Assembly: GCA_900551265.1 (NCBI GenBank)
Contig: URVL01000006.1
Span: forward strand, 1-31,551
Length of the DNA: 31,551 nt
From: an uncultured Eubacteriales bacterium
GTDB lineage: Bacteria; Bacillota; Clostridia; Oscillospirales; QAMX01
Reading direction: 5' to 3'
Every line of letters starts with the position of its first letter. Within the stretch, counting starts at the first letter, position 1. The notes under the pieces were generated by a model. That model saw only the letters and a list, made by a program, of their open reading frames with translations. It had not been told where the DNA came from and did not search any database. The position numbers and the translations under genes are program-made. Shown here piece after piece: positions 5,813 through 14,419 of the stretch.

Positions 5813-7648
5813 ATGTACTGCACCAAACAAGTCACAAACGACCTGGTGTGGGTCGGTGGCAATGACCGCAGACTTGCCATGTTCGAGGGGGTTTATTCCG
5901 TACCGGACGGTGTCTCATATAATTCCTATCTCTTGCTGGATGACACCACCGTTCTCTTCGATACCGTTGACCGCGCTGTCAGTAAAATCTTTTTTGAAAA
6001 TCTGGAGCATGCCTTGGCCGGCCGCAAGCTTGATTATTTGGTTGTTCAGCATATGGAACCAGACCATTCGGCGACAATCACCGAAGTGCTCCGCCGTTGG
6101 CCGGATACCGTAATTGTCTGCAATGCAAAGACAGAAACCATGATCCGACAATTTTTTGATCTGGATCTATCTGGAAAAATTTATCTTGTAAAAGAAGGCA
6201 GTGTGCTCAATACGGGGCATCACAGTTTAAACTTCGTTATGGCGCCAATGGTACACTGGCCGGAAGTGATGGTCACGTATGATTCTGTGGACAAGATCCT
6301 CTTTTCTGCGGATGCCTTTGGTACATTCGGTGCGTTAAACGGCGCGATGTTTGCTGATGAAGTCAATTTCGAGCGCGATTATATGGATGAAGCCCGCCGG
6401 TACTATACCAACATTGTCGGAAAATATGGCACACAGGTACAGGCGCTGCTCAGAAAGGCTGCCGGACTGGAAATCAATATGATTTGTCCGCTGCACGGTT
6501 TTGTCTGGCGTTCCAATATTGGCGATTACATTGACAAATATGCAAAATGGAGTTCCTACACACCAGAAGAGACAGGCGTCATGATCGCGTATGCTTCTGT
6601 CTATGGCAATACGGAAAACGCTGCTGAAGTTCTGTCCGCTCGGCTGCGCGACCGTGGTATCAAGACAGTCATGTTTGATGTCTCTGTCACGCCGGCGTCT
6701 GATATTATTGCCGCAGCATTCCGCTACAGTCACCTTGTTTTTGCTTCAACAACCTATAATGCAGGTGTTTTTGTTACGATGGAGGCGTTACTCCATGATC
6801 TTGCTGCGCATAACATTCAAAACCGAACTGTTGCTTTTATCCAGAACGGTTCCTGGGCTCCCACCTCCGGCAAGCTTATGCGCGATATTTTTGCGTCACT
6901 GAAAAATATTACTGTTGTGGAACCACTTCTGGACATCCGTTCCTCACTGAAGGAATCGCAGGGCAAAGAGATTGATGCACTGGTCGATGCGATTGTGCAA
7001 ACAATGCCCAAGCCTGCAAGCACAGAAAGCAGCGGCGGCACGACGGATCCATCCGCTTTTTTCAAACTTTCTTATGGCTTGTTTGTCCTCTCTGCACGGG
7101 ATGGAAGCAGCGACAATGGCTGCATCATCAATACCGTCACGCAAGTCACCGATTCACCAAAACGCATTGCTATCGCCGTCAACAAGGCAAATTATACCCA
7201 CGACATGATCTTGCGTACTGGGTTGTTTAATGTTTCTGTTTTGACGGAAAGCGTTCCTTTTCAGGTCTTTCAGCACTATGGTTTTCAGAGTGGCCGGGAT
7301 GTTAGTAAATTTACCGGAAATGAAGCCCGGAGTGAAAACGGCCTTTGCTATCTGACGGAGCATGTAAATGCGTTTTTCTCTGCAAAAGTTATAAAAACGG
7401 AGGATTATGGCACGCATACGCTGTTTGTAGCGGACGTCACAGAGGCGAAAGTGCTTTCAACAGAGCCCTCTGTCACATATGACTACTATTTTGAGCATAT
7501 TAAACCAAAGCCGCAGCCCATGCAGGAGAAAAAACGCGGCTGGGTTTGTAAAATCTGTGGTTACTTCTATGAGGGCGACGAACTGCCGGCCGATTTTGTC
7601 TGTCCGCTGTGTAAGCACGGCCCTGAGGATTTTGAGCGCGTGGAATAA
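5813..7648 (+). CDS. Flavodiiron protein with flavin-reductase and rubredoxin domains
   Basis: A 611-residue four-domain oxidoreductase. Residues 1-250 are a metallo-beta-lactamase-like domain with the diiron ligands His80, Glu82, Asp84, His85 (motif HMEPDH), His148, Asp167 and His228 all present. Residues about 255-400 form a flavodoxin-like FMN domain (YASVYGNTENA). Residues about 415-560 resemble a flavin-reductase (FMN-binding split-barrel) domain, and residues 565-611 are a rubredoxin-type Fe(Cys)4 domain (CKICG and CPLCK) with a shortened loop. Flavodiiron proteins reduce O2 to water or NO to N2O in the cytoplasm of anaerobes; the fused reductase and rubredoxin suggest a self-contained route from NAD(P)H to the diiron site. 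The Shine-Dalgarno GGAGG is at 5801-5805. The unit is divergent from a Crp/Fnr regulator and continues into a separate rubredoxin gene. Confidence 0.95.
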   Translation: MYCTKQVTNDLVWVGGNDRRLAMFEGVYSVPDGVSYNSYLLLDDTTVLFDTVDRAVSKIFFENLEHALAGRKLDYLVVQHMEPDHSATITEVLRRWPDTVIVCNAKTETMIRQFFDLDLSGKIYLVKEGSVLNTGHHSLNFVMAPMVHWPEVMVTYDSVDKILFSADAFGTFGALNGAMFADEVNFERDYMDEARRYYTNIVGKYGTQVQALLRKAAGLEINMICPLHGFVWRSNIGDYIDKYAKWSSYTPEETGVMIAYASVYGNTENAAEVLSARLRDRGIKTVMFDVSVTPASDIIAAAFRYSHLVFASTTYNAGVFVTMEALLHDLAAHNIQNRTVAFIQNGSWAPTSGKLMRDIFASLKNITVVEPLLDIRSSLKESQGKEIDALVDAIVQTMPKPASTESSGGTTDPSAFFKLSYGLFVLSARDGSSDNGCIINTVTQVTDSPKRIAIAVNKANYTHDMILRTGLFNVSVLTESVPFQVFQHYGFQSGRDVSKFTGNEARSENGLCYLTEHVNAFFSAKVIKTEDYGTHTLFVADVTEAKVLSTEPSVTYDYYFEHIKPKPQPMQEKKRGWVCKICGYFYEGDELPADFVCPLCKHGPEDFERVE

Positions 7649-7650
7649 AC

Positions 7651-7675
7651 TCTCAAGCGGGTGTTTCCGTTGAGA
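7651..7675 (+). other. Hairpin between flavodiiron and rubredoxin genes
   Basis: TCTCAAGCGG (7651-7660) pairs with CCGTTGAGA (7667-7675) with one bulged base and a 6-nt loop. There is no U-tract, so it is more likely an mRNA-stability or processing element, or a weak attenuator, than a terminator. Confidence 0.35.
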
Positions 7676-7703
7676 TAAATAAAGAGAAAAGGAGCAAAAT
7701 TTT

Positions 7704-7862
7704 ATGAAGTACGTTTGCGATGTCTGCGGTTACGAGTACGACGAGGCGCTGGGCGATCCGGATAATGGCATTGCGCCCGGCACAAAGTGGGAAGACCTGC
7801 CGGACGATTTCGTCTGTCCGCTCTGCGGTGTCGGCAAGGACAATTTCTCAAAAGCCGAATAA
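7704..7862 (+). CDS. Rubredoxin
   Basis: A 52-residue classical rubredoxin. It has the two knuckles CDVCG (about residues 5-9) and CPLCG (about 38-42), the intervening acidic and aromatic residues ([15 protein letters not shown]) and the usual family length, so the Fe(SCys)4 site should be complete. It is a small one-electron carrier; next to a flavodiiron protein it probably feeds electrons to that enzyme or to other peroxide- or oxygen-reducing partners. It lies 55 bp after the flavodiiron gene with its own GGAG Shine-Dalgarno (7691-7694), and a strong terminator follows. It probably shares the flavodiiron promoter. Confidence 0.95.
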   Translation: MKYVCDVCGYEYDEALGDPDNGIAPGTKWEDLPDDFVCPLCGVGKDNFSKAE

Positions 7863-7873
7863 AACAAAATTTT

Positions 7874-7915
7874 GCGAGCCGGTATTCAATCATACCGGCT
7901 CGCTTTCTATTTATT
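7874..7915 (+). terminator. Intrinsic terminator after rubredoxin
   Basis: GCGAGCCGGTAT (7874-7885) and ATACCGGCTCGC (7892-7903) form a perfect 12-bp stem with a 6-nt loop, followed by a T-rich tract (TTTCTATTTATT). It ends the flavodiiron/rubredoxin unit. Confidence 0.9.
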
Positions 7916-8061
7916 GGCGGATACGAAGTCTTCATCCCAATCTCAATTGCTGAAAGACCACACGGGTTTCTGCAATCGTGCACGCAGAGATCAAGATACG
8001 CACATTTTCTGCTTCTGCCTTCACGTTTTTTATGACGGCATCGTAATAAATCTTTTTCGAT

Positions 8062-8097
8062 AAAAAAGGTGGTTTGCAACAATCTGCAAACCACCTT
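8062..8097 (-). terminator. Intrinsic terminator after the aminotransferase gene
   Basis: On the minus strand AAGGTGGTTTGCA and TGCAAACCACCTT pair over 13 bp around a 6-nt loop (8066-8078 with 8085-8097), followed by a T run (8062-8065). It lies 14 bp after the aminotransferase stop and ends the TSCPD-asnS-aminotransferase unit. I see no gene in 7916-8061. Confidence 0.9.
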
Positions 8098-8111
8098 AAA
8101 GTCTGTTTTTC

Positions 8112-9389
8112 TTATCTCGCCAATAACATCTTTACATAAACCAGTCTTGCACAGACACACAGCACTTCCATCGCGGCTTTCAGTTCCTCTACAGCTGGAA
8201 ACGTCGGTGCAATACGCAGGTTGCGGTCATGCAGATCACGCCCGTAAGGGTACGTAGCGCCCGAAGGCGTCAAATTGACGCCCAATTCCTGGCAAAGCTC
8301 ATAGGTCTTCTGCGCACATCCATCGGGCAAATCAAGACTGAAGAAGTATCCGCCCTTCGGATCGCCCCAATTTCCAATGCCGTAGGGCGCAAGACCCTCG
8401 CGAAACGTCTCATTTACAACGTCAAATCGAGCGCGCATGATCTCGGCATGACGTGCCATATGTGCACGCATGGCTTCCGGAGTCTTGAAAAATTTGATAT
8501 GCCGCAGTTGATTCATTTTATCCGGACCGATTGTCTGCGTTTGCAGCGCCGGCATCATCCACTTCCGGTTCAGTGGATCCAACGCCATAAAGGCAACACC
8601 TGCGCCCGGGAATGTAACTTTGGAGGTTGATGAGAAATAGAGTATGCGGTCTTCATGCCCATACTCCCGGCAGACAGCAAAGATATCATCCAGCGGAACA
8701 TCCTCATAAACATAATGTATCGCATAGGCGTTATCCCATATGATACGGAAATCCGGCGCGGCAGTTTCCATTTTAGCCAATCTGTGCACAACTTCGCTGG
8801 AAAACACAACGCCCGTGGGATTGGAAAACTTCGGAACGCAAATCAGTCCACGTACTGCAGGATCTTTTACAAGATCTTCCACAGCATCCATATCAGGACC
8901 GTCCGGTGTCATCGCAACCGTGACCAGTTCAATGCCAAAGCTCTCGAGAATCTTAAAATGGCGGTCATATCCTGGAGACGGGCAAAGGAATTTCACTCGT
9001 TTTCCAAACCAGGGACCGTCTCCACCCGGAACGCCAAAAAGCATCATACGCGCCACAACGTCATAAATCATGTTCAGGCTTGAGTTTCCGCCGATGATAA
9101 TGTAGTCCTCCGGTACACCAAATACGTCCGAAAACAGCCGGCGAAGTTCCGGCACGCCCGTAAACAGATTCGCAGCATACGTACGGCAGTCCGTACCATT
9201 CTGTGCAAAGCAGTCTTCGCGGCTTCGGATCGTATCATTCAGTCCAAGCGACAAATCCAGCTGCTCCGGAGAAGGCACGCCGCGCGCCATATTTAAGTTC
9301 AGGTTTTGCAAACGATAGTGTTCAAACTGACCAGAAAGAAAATCCAATTCACGTCGCAGCTCAGGCTCCGACATCTTTTCATAATTCAT
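8112..9389 (-). CDS. Class I PLP-dependent aminotransferase (aspartate aminotransferase-like)
   Basis: A 425-residue fold-type I aminotransferase of the MocR-like aminotransferase branch. The PLP-binding lysine is Lys257 in SSTSK, and the cofactor-contacting Asp219 and Tyr222 are in WDNAYAIHY. SNPTG at about 189-193 and a C-terminal RIAPTFP arginine (substrate carboxylate binding) are present. It probably transfers amino groups between aspartate or a related amino acid and 2-oxoglutarate in the cytoplasm; members of this branch have been annotated as aspartate aminotransferases. It starts 24 nt after the asnS stop with AGAGG before the ATG. With asnS next to it, a role in supplying aspartate/asparagine is plausible, but that is inference. 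Confidence 0.9.
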   Translation of the reverse strand: MNYEKMSEPELRRELDFLSGQFEHYRLQNLNLNMARGVPSPEQLDLSLGLNDTIRSREDCFAQNGTDCRTYAANLFTGVPELRRLFSDVFGVPEDYIIIGGNSSLNMIYDVVARMMLFGVPGGDGPWFGKRVKFLCPSPGYDRHFKILESFGIELVTVAMTPDGPDMDAVEDLVKDPAVRGLICVPKFSNPTGVVFSSEVVHRLAKMETAAPDFRIIWDNAYAIHYVYEDVPLDDIFAVCREYGHEDRILYFSSTSKVTFPGAGVAFMALDPLNRKWMMPALQTQTIGPDKMNQLRHIKFFKTPEAMRAHMARHAEIMRARFDVVNETFREGLAPYGIGNWGDPKGGYFFSLDLPDGCAQKTYELCQELGVNLTPSGATYPYGRDLHDRNLRIAPTFPAVEELKAAMEVLCVCARLVYVKMLLAR

Positions 9390-9413
9390 GATGGCTTACC
9401 TCTTTTTTATGGA

Positions 9414-10811
9414 TTAAAACTCAGCGGAACCCGTCGTACGCGGGAAAGGAAGAACGTCGCGAATGTTTGCAATACCCGTGACATACATCAGGAAGCGTTC
9501 AAAACCAAGCCCATAGCCTGCATGACGCGTTCCACCAAAGCGGCGCAAATCCAGATACCACCAGTAATCCTCTTCCTTCAAACCGCATTCCGCCATGCGG
9601 CGCTTCAGGACATCCAATCGTTCTTCACGCTGGCTGCCGCCAATCAGCTCGCCAACGCCCGGCACCAGCATATCCATCGCCGCCACAGTTTTTCCATCGT
9701 CATTCAGGCGCATATAGAACGCTTTGATTTCCTTCGGATAGTCGATTACAAAGGTCGGCTTTTTCATAATGACTTCTGTGATATACCGCTCGTGTTCCGT
9801 CTGTAAATCACAGCCCCAATAAGCAGGATATTCAAAATGCTCGTTGTTTTTTTCAAGCTCACGCACAGCATCCGTATATGTCAAAACACCGAAGTCCGAT
9901 TCCACAAGGAAATTCAAACGCTCCAAAAGACCCTTATCCGTAAATTTATTGAAAAATTCCATTTCAGCCTGGCAGTTTTTTAACAGGTATCCAATGACAT
10001 ACTTCGTCATATCACTGGCCAGTTTCATGTCGTCCTCAAGATCTGCAAAGGCAATCTCCGGCTCAATCATCCAGAATTCCGCCGCATGCCTTGGCGTAAA
10101 GGAACGCTCTGCGCGGAAGGTCGGCCCAAATGTATAGGTTTTTCCAAACGCCATGGCAAATGTCTCAGCATTGAGCTGGCCAGAAACCGTCAGGTTCGCT
10201 TGCTTTCCAAAATAATCCTGTGTAAAATCCACCTCTCCATCTTCAGTTAGAGGCGGATTTTTTGCGTCAAGTGTTGTCAGGCGAAACATTTCGCCCGCCC
10301 CTTCACAGTCGCTTGCCGTAATGATCGGCGTGTGCGCATAAACAAAACCACGTTCGTGAAAAAAGCTGTGCAGCGCGTATGCAGCCTCGCTCCGCACACG
10401 GAAAGCGGCGTTATACAAGTTCGCTCGTGGGCGCAGATGTGCTATTTCGCGCAAAAATTCCACAGAATGTCTCTTTTTCTGAAGTGGATAATCCGGCGAA
10501 GAGACGCCTTCCAGCGTAATCTCCTGCGCCTGCACTTCAAAGAGCTGATTGCCGCCCGGGGATTTTACCAAAACGCCACGAACCAGGATCGCTGCGCCGA
10601 CATTATACTTCATCACTTCACGGAAGTTTGGCAGCTTTTCTTCCATCGCAACAATCTGAATGTTTTTCAGATAGGATCCGTCATTTAACTCAATGAAGCC
10701 GAAAGCCTTGGAGTCGCGGGAAGTACGGATCCAGCCGCCCAGTGTAAGCTCCTGTCCCAGAAATTGCTCATAATCATCAAAAATATCTTTTACGGTCGTG
10801 AACTTTATCAT
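9414..10811 (-). CDS. asnS: Asparagine--tRNA ligase
   Basis: A 465-residue class IIb aminoacyl-tRNA synthetase of full family length. It has an N-terminal OB-fold anticodon-binding domain (about residues 15-110, [21 protein letters not shown] read in part). The class II catalytic domain has motif 2 around [21 protein letters not shown] (in part) and motif 3 near the end ([15 protein letters not shown]). It charges tRNA-Asn with asparagine in the cytoplasm; the AsnS-specific T-P-R-H-A-A-E-F signature separates it from AspS. The ATG at 10811 follows the TSCPD stop by 5 nt with an AAGGG site in that gene's end, so the two are coupled. Confidence 0.96.
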   Translation of the reverse strand: MIKFTTVKDIFDDYEQFLGQELTLGGWIRTSRDSKAFGFIELNDGSYLKNIQIVAMEEKLPNFREVMKYNVGAAILVRGVLVKSPGGNQLFEVQAQEITLEGVSSPDYPLQKKRHSVEFLREIAHLRPRANLYNAAFRVRSEAAYALHSFFHERGFVYAHTPIITASDCEGAGEMFRLTTLDAKNPPLTEDGEVDFTQDYFGKQANLTVSGQLNAETFAMAFGKTYTFGPTFRAERSFTPRHAAEFWMIEPEIAFADLEDDMKLASDMTKYVIGYLLKNCQAEMEFFNKFTDKGLLERLNFLVESDFGVLTYTDAVRELEKNNEHFEYPAYWGCDLQTEHERYITEVIMKKPTFVIDYPKEIKAFYMRLNDDGKTVAAMDMLVPGVGELIGGSQREERLDVLKRRMAECGLKEEDYWWYLDLRRFGGTRHAGYGLGFERFLMYVTGIANIRDVLPFPRTTGSAEF

Positions 10812-10816
10812 ATAAA

Positions 10817-11059
10817 TTACCCTTTCATCGCTTTTTCGAGTGCCAAAGCCAGCTGATCAGGGCAGGAGGTGCCTTTTCGGCCACAGGTGACGCCGCGCAG
10901 GCGGCGGATAACCTCGTTGGCATCCATACCCTCAACGAGCTTCGCAATACCCTTTGTATTGCCGTTACAGCCACCATCAAAAACCACATTCTTCACGATA
11001 CCGTCTTCGATATCAAATTCCACGCTTCTTGAGCAGACACCGCTGACCGTATACTTCAT
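10817..11059 (-). CDS. TSCPD domain-containing small protein
   Basis: An 80-residue protein matching the TSCPD family: the signature GTSCPD is at about residues 63-68, with other cysteines at GVCSRSVE (about 9) and [12 protein letters not shown] (about 31). The domain is named for its Cys-containing motif and occurs alone in many Clostridia and fused to the C-terminus of some class II ribonucleotide reductases. The conserved cysteines suggest metal or thiol chemistry, but the function is not established. The ATG at 11059 has a perfect GGAGGG site 5 nt upstream; the longer frame to 11086 has none. It is the first gene of the asnS unit. Confidence 0.88.
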   Translation of the reverse strand: MKYTVSGVCSRSVEFDIEDGIVKNVVFDGGCNGNTKGIAKLVEGMDANEVIRRLRGVTCGRKGTSCPDQLALALEKAMKG

Positions 11060-11106
11060 ATTGACCCTCCCATCTATTCTATTCACAGTGCAATTTTTTG
11101 TGAGAG

Positions 11107-11135
11107 ATTATGCATTCACAAACTAAAGATGTAAT
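11107..11135 (-). promoter_or_regulatory. Candidate promoter of the TSCPD-asnS-aminotransferase unit
   Basis: ATTACA (11130-11135) and CATAAT (11107-11112) on the minus strand are 17 bp apart; the predicted start is about 40 nt before the TSCPD ATG. I see no T-box antiterminator in this leader. Confidence 0.45.
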
Positions 11136-11179
11136 TGATTATACCACGAATATTTCTTGTTTTCTATTGATACTATGCG

Positions 11180-11202
11180 AAAAAAGAGCCGTCAGACGGT
11201 TC
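11180..11202 (-). terminator. Probable terminator after cimA
   Basis: On the minus strand GAACCG and CGGCTC form a 6-bp stem with one mismatch and a 5-nt loop, directly followed by six U residues. It lies about 100 bp after the citramalate synthase stop. Confidence 0.5.
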
Positions 11203-11304
11203 CTATTCTATCTAATTTCACCATATGGAAATGCATCTTTTCCCATGGTGCCATCATTCGAAATAATGAAACACGCCGCAGCTCTTCATTCATTTTTGCA
11301 GGTT

Positions 11305-12876
11305 TTACAATCGAGCATCCCGGATCAGCTTATACTGTACGGCCTCAGAGAGCGCCGTCCAGGAGGCCTCCAATATATCCGTAGAAACTCCGACCGTCGA
11401 CCAGGTAGCCTCGCCGTCTGTTGATGTCATTAGCACACGTACCTTAGCCGCCGTCGCCGCCTCCGGATTTAACACACGCACCTTAAAATCGCAAAGATAA
11501 GACTCCGCCAGCCGCGGATAAAATTCGTCAAGTGTTTTACGCAGCGCCGTATCAAGCGCATGGACGGGGCCTTCTCCCTCGGCGGCGTTTACCGCTTCCC
11601 GGTCCCCCACACGCAACTTTATAACCGCAACCGATGACATTGTGCTGGAATATGGCCGTTCTCCAATCGTCTTATAAAAGATCAAGTCAAAAAAATTGGG
11701 CAAACGTCCTGTTTCCCGGCGTACCATCAATTCAAAACTTGCCTCGGCCGCCTCAAAAATATAACCGTTTTGCTCAGCTTCCTTCAACGCCTCCATAATA
11801 CGCAGCGTCTCGGGGGAATCACGTCTAAGCTCCGGTGCGATACGCTGAATTTTATAGTGCAGCGCATTCCTGCCGGACATTTCAGACGTTAAAATACGCC
11901 GCATGTTGCCTACGTCTTCTGGTGAAACATGTTCAAATGTGCGCGACAGCTTCAAAACGCCGTCGGCGTGCATACCCGCCTTATGCGTGAATGCATTCGA
12001 GCCGATATAAGGCGAATAGGAAGGAATCGAAATATTGGCAATTTCAGCAACCTGTCTTGCAATCGTAGTCAGCATGGGCATACTGTTTTCCGGAATACAA
12101 CGATAGCCCAGCTTCAGCTGCAAATTAGGAATAATCGTCGTAAGCTTCGCATTGCCGCAACGCTCTCCAAACCCCAAAAGAGTCCCCTGCACCATAGTCG
12201 CGCCTGCACGAACAGCCTCCAAGGTTCCCGCCACCGCAAGACCGCAATCGTCGTGACAGTGAATTCCAATTTGCACCGGAAATAACTGCACAGCCTCACG
12301 AGTTGCCTCATAGATCTCATCTGCCATCGTACCGCCGTTGGTATCGCAGAGTGTGACACAGTGCGCACCCGCGCCAATCGCCGCACGCAGCGTTTCAAGC
12401 GCATAATCATGATTGGACTTTCGTCCGTCAAAATAATGCTCCGCATCATAGATTACACGGCAACCGCGCGCAACAAAATGTGCCACCGTATCCGCAATCA
12501 TTGCCAGATTTTCCTCTTTCGTCGTTCCCAGTACATGATCGACATGTAAATCCCACGATTTACCGAATATTACAATGGTATTCGCGCCAGACGCCTCAAG
12601 TGCCTGCACACCTGTGTCCTCCGTGACAAGCGTATTCTTTCGACGTGTCGCTCCAAAAGCCGCGATCCGGCTTTTTTCAAACGTATGCCGGCGTACGCGG
12701 CGAAAACCTTCCAGCTCACGCGTACCAGTCGACGGATTGCCGAATTCAATATAAGAGACCCCAAGCATGTCGAGAGACGCCGCGATATTCAACTTGTCAT
12801 CCACCGAGAATGAAATCCCGCGTGCCTGAGCGCCATCACGCAAAGTTGTATCCAAAATTTCGATTTGCCCATTCAT
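11305..12876 (-). CDS. cimA: Citramalate synthase
   Basis: A 523-residue member of the DRE-TIM metallolyase family. The N-terminal LDTTLRDGAQARG carries the catalytic Arg-Asp pair, GIHCHDDCGLAVA (about residues 200-215) holds the metal-binding histidines, and GFGERCGNAKL matches the citramalate synthase branch rather than LeuA. The C-terminal 120 residues form a LeuA-type allosteric dimer domain (STDILEASWTALSEAVQYKL, in part), where isoleucine commonly inhibits. It condenses pyruvate and acetyl-CoA to (R)-citramalate, opening the threonine-independent route to isoleucine. It lies 17 nt after leuA as the last gene of the long operon. Confidence 0.95.
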   Translation of the reverse strand: MNGQIEILDTTLRDGAQARGISFSVDDKLNIAASLDMLGVSYIEFGNPSTGTRELEGFRRVRRHTFEKSRIAAFGATRRKNTLVTEDTGVQALEASGANTIVIFGKSWDLHVDHVLGTTKEENLAMIADTVAHFVARGCRVIYDAEHYFDGRKSNHDYALETLRAAIGAGAHCVTLCDTNGGTMADEIYEATREAVQLFPVQIGIHCHDDCGLAVAGTLEAVRAGATMVQGTLLGFGERCGNAKLTTIIPNLQLKLGYRCIPENSMPMLTTIARQVAEIANISIPSYSPYIGSNAFTHKAGMHADGVLKLSRTFEHVSPEDVGNMRRILTSEMSGRNALHYKIQRIAPELRRDSPETLRIMEALKEAEQNGYIFEAAEASFELMVRRETGRLPNFFDLIFYKTIGERPYSSTMSSVAVIKLRVGDREAVNAAEGEGPVHALDTALRKTLDEFYPRLAESYLCDFKVRVLNPEAATAAKVRVLMTSTDGEATWSTVGVSTDILEASWTALSEAVQYKLIRDARL

Positions 12877-12893
12877 CTTATTCAGTTCCAGCC

Positions 12894-14399
12894 TTATTGT
12901 TCCATAATGTAACGATTCACGCCATTGATATAGGCCTTAATGCTGGCCTCCAGGATATCAGTGGAAAAACCACGTCCTGAAACACTATGATCGTCTTTTT
13001 TCAGGCGTACCACTGCCTCGCCGATTGCATCTTCGCCACCCGTGACGGAATTCAAGCGATAACTTTCCAGGATAAAATCAATTCCTATAATCTGGTTGAC
13101 TGCTTTAAACGCCGCGTCAACAGGACCCTCTCCGATAGCTACACGCTCGATTTCCTGTTCACCATCCGACAGTTTGACGATAGCCGTCGTGGAAATGGTA
13201 TTGCCGCTGTTGACAACAAAACTGATCAATGTATAACGACCCGCATTTTCCGAAATATGACTTGAAATCAAAGCTTCCAGATCGCGGTCCTGCACCACTT
13301 TCTTCTTATCAGAGAGCTCCTTAAACCGTTCAAACGCGGCGTCAAGTTCGTTTGCATTCAAATAATAGCCGAGACTTGCAAGACGTTCTTCAAATGCATG
13401 ACGGCCGGAATGCTTTCCCAGAATGATTGCCGTTTCCGGAATACCAACCGACTCAGGCCTGATAATTTCATAGGTGTCGCGTGAAGCCATCATGCCGTGC
13501 TGATGGATTCCCGCCTCATGCGCAAAGGCATTTGTGCCCACAACCGCCTTATTTGGCGGCGGAATGAATCCGGTTATATTTTGCACAAGGCGGCTTGTAC
13601 GATAAATCTGTCTGGTTTGAATACCACACTCGAGCTGATAAATATCACGCCGCGTCAGAATAGCCATGACGACTTCCTCTAGCGCTGCGTTGCCCGCTCG
13701 TTCTCCAATTCCATTTATCGTACATTCTACCTGCCTCACGCCGGCCATAACCGCCGCAAGTGTATTGGCAGTTGCAAGCCCCAAGTCGTTATGGCAGTGG
13801 ACGCTTAGCTCCACTTCGCCGATTCCTTCGACGTGCTTTTTTAAATACGAGATTAGATTTGCCATTTCAGCAGGCGTCGTATACCCCACCGTGTCTGCGA
13901 TATTTAACGTCGTCGCGCCCGCACGCACAGCTACAGAAAATGCCTTGGCCAAAAATTTTCGGTCGCTGCGCGTAGCATCCTCCGCGGAGAATTCCACATC
14001 ATCACAGTATGTTTTGGCGTAGGAGACACCTTCTCGGATCATATCAAGAACTTCTGCCGGTTGTTTTTTGAGCTTATATTCCATGTGAACCGGCGAAGTG
14101 GCCAAGAATGTATGGATACGAGGTGCGCGCGCGGCACGCACACCCTCCCAAGCCGCATCGATATCACTTTTTACACAACGTGCCAGCGCACAAACGGTAG
14201 CGTTTTTCACGATGCCGGAAATGTGCTGCACGGCCTTCAAGTCATCCGGAGAGGAAGCCGGAAAACCTGCTTCAATGACGTCGACCCCCAGCCGTTCCAA
14301 ATAACGTGCAACTTCCGCCTTCTCCTGGGTATTCATGCTGCACCCGGGAGATTGTTCTCCGTCGCGCAACGTGGTATCAAAAATTTTGATTCTTTCCAT
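12894..14399 (-). CDS. leuA: 2-isopropylmalate synthase
   Basis: A 501-residue alpha-isopropylmalate synthase. FDTTLRDGEQSPG at the N-terminus gives the catalytic motif, SVHCHNDLGLATANTLAA the metal-binding HxH, and NGIGERAGNAALEEV the leucine-branch signature. The C-terminal regulatory domain (about residues 385-500) is present, so leucine feedback inhibition is expected. It condenses acetyl-CoA with 2-oxoisovalerate, the first committed step to leucine. I chose ATG 14399 (MERIKIFDTT), which has TTGGAG about 9 nt upstream; the frame extends to a TTG at 14414 without support. It sits between ispA and cimA with short gaps, so leucine and isoleucine entry enzymes are co-transcribed. Confidence 0.95.
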   Translation of the reverse strand: MERIKIFDTTLRDGEQSPGCSMNTQEKAEVARYLERLGVDVIEAGFPASSPDDLKAVQHISGIVKNATVCALARCVKSDIDAAWEGVRAARAPRIHTFLATSPVHMEYKLKKQPAEVLDMIREGVSYAKTYCDDVEFSAEDATRSDRKFLAKAFSVAVRAGATTLNIADTVGYTTPAEMANLISYLKKHVEGIGEVELSVHCHNDLGLATANTLAAVMAGVRQVECTINGIGERAGNAALEEVVMAILTRRDIYQLECGIQTRQIYRTSRLVQNITGFIPPPNKAVVGTNAFAHEAGIHQHGMMASRDTYEIIRPESVGIPETAIILGKHSGRHAFEERLASLGYYLNANELDAAFERFKELSDKKKVVQDRDLEALISSHISENAGRYTLISFVVNSGNTISTTAIVKLSDGEQEIERVAIGEGPVDAAFKAVNQIIGIDFILESYRLNSVTGGEDAIGEAVVRLKKDDHSVSGRGFSTDILEASIKAYINGVNRYIMEQ

Positions 14400-14419
14400 A
14401 TACGCTTGCTCCAAACAGC

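Noticed and set aside
7702..8160. A 152-codon minus-strand open frame across rubredoxin and its terminator.
   Set aside because: It overlaps the real rubredoxin gene and runs through two intrinsic terminators; its protein is basic and Cys/Arg-rich without a known domain.
11060..11304. A T-box or other amino-acid riboswitch before the asnS unit.
   Set aside because: No T-box sequence or specifier-like stem was seen on the minus strand; only a simple promoter and the cimA terminator.
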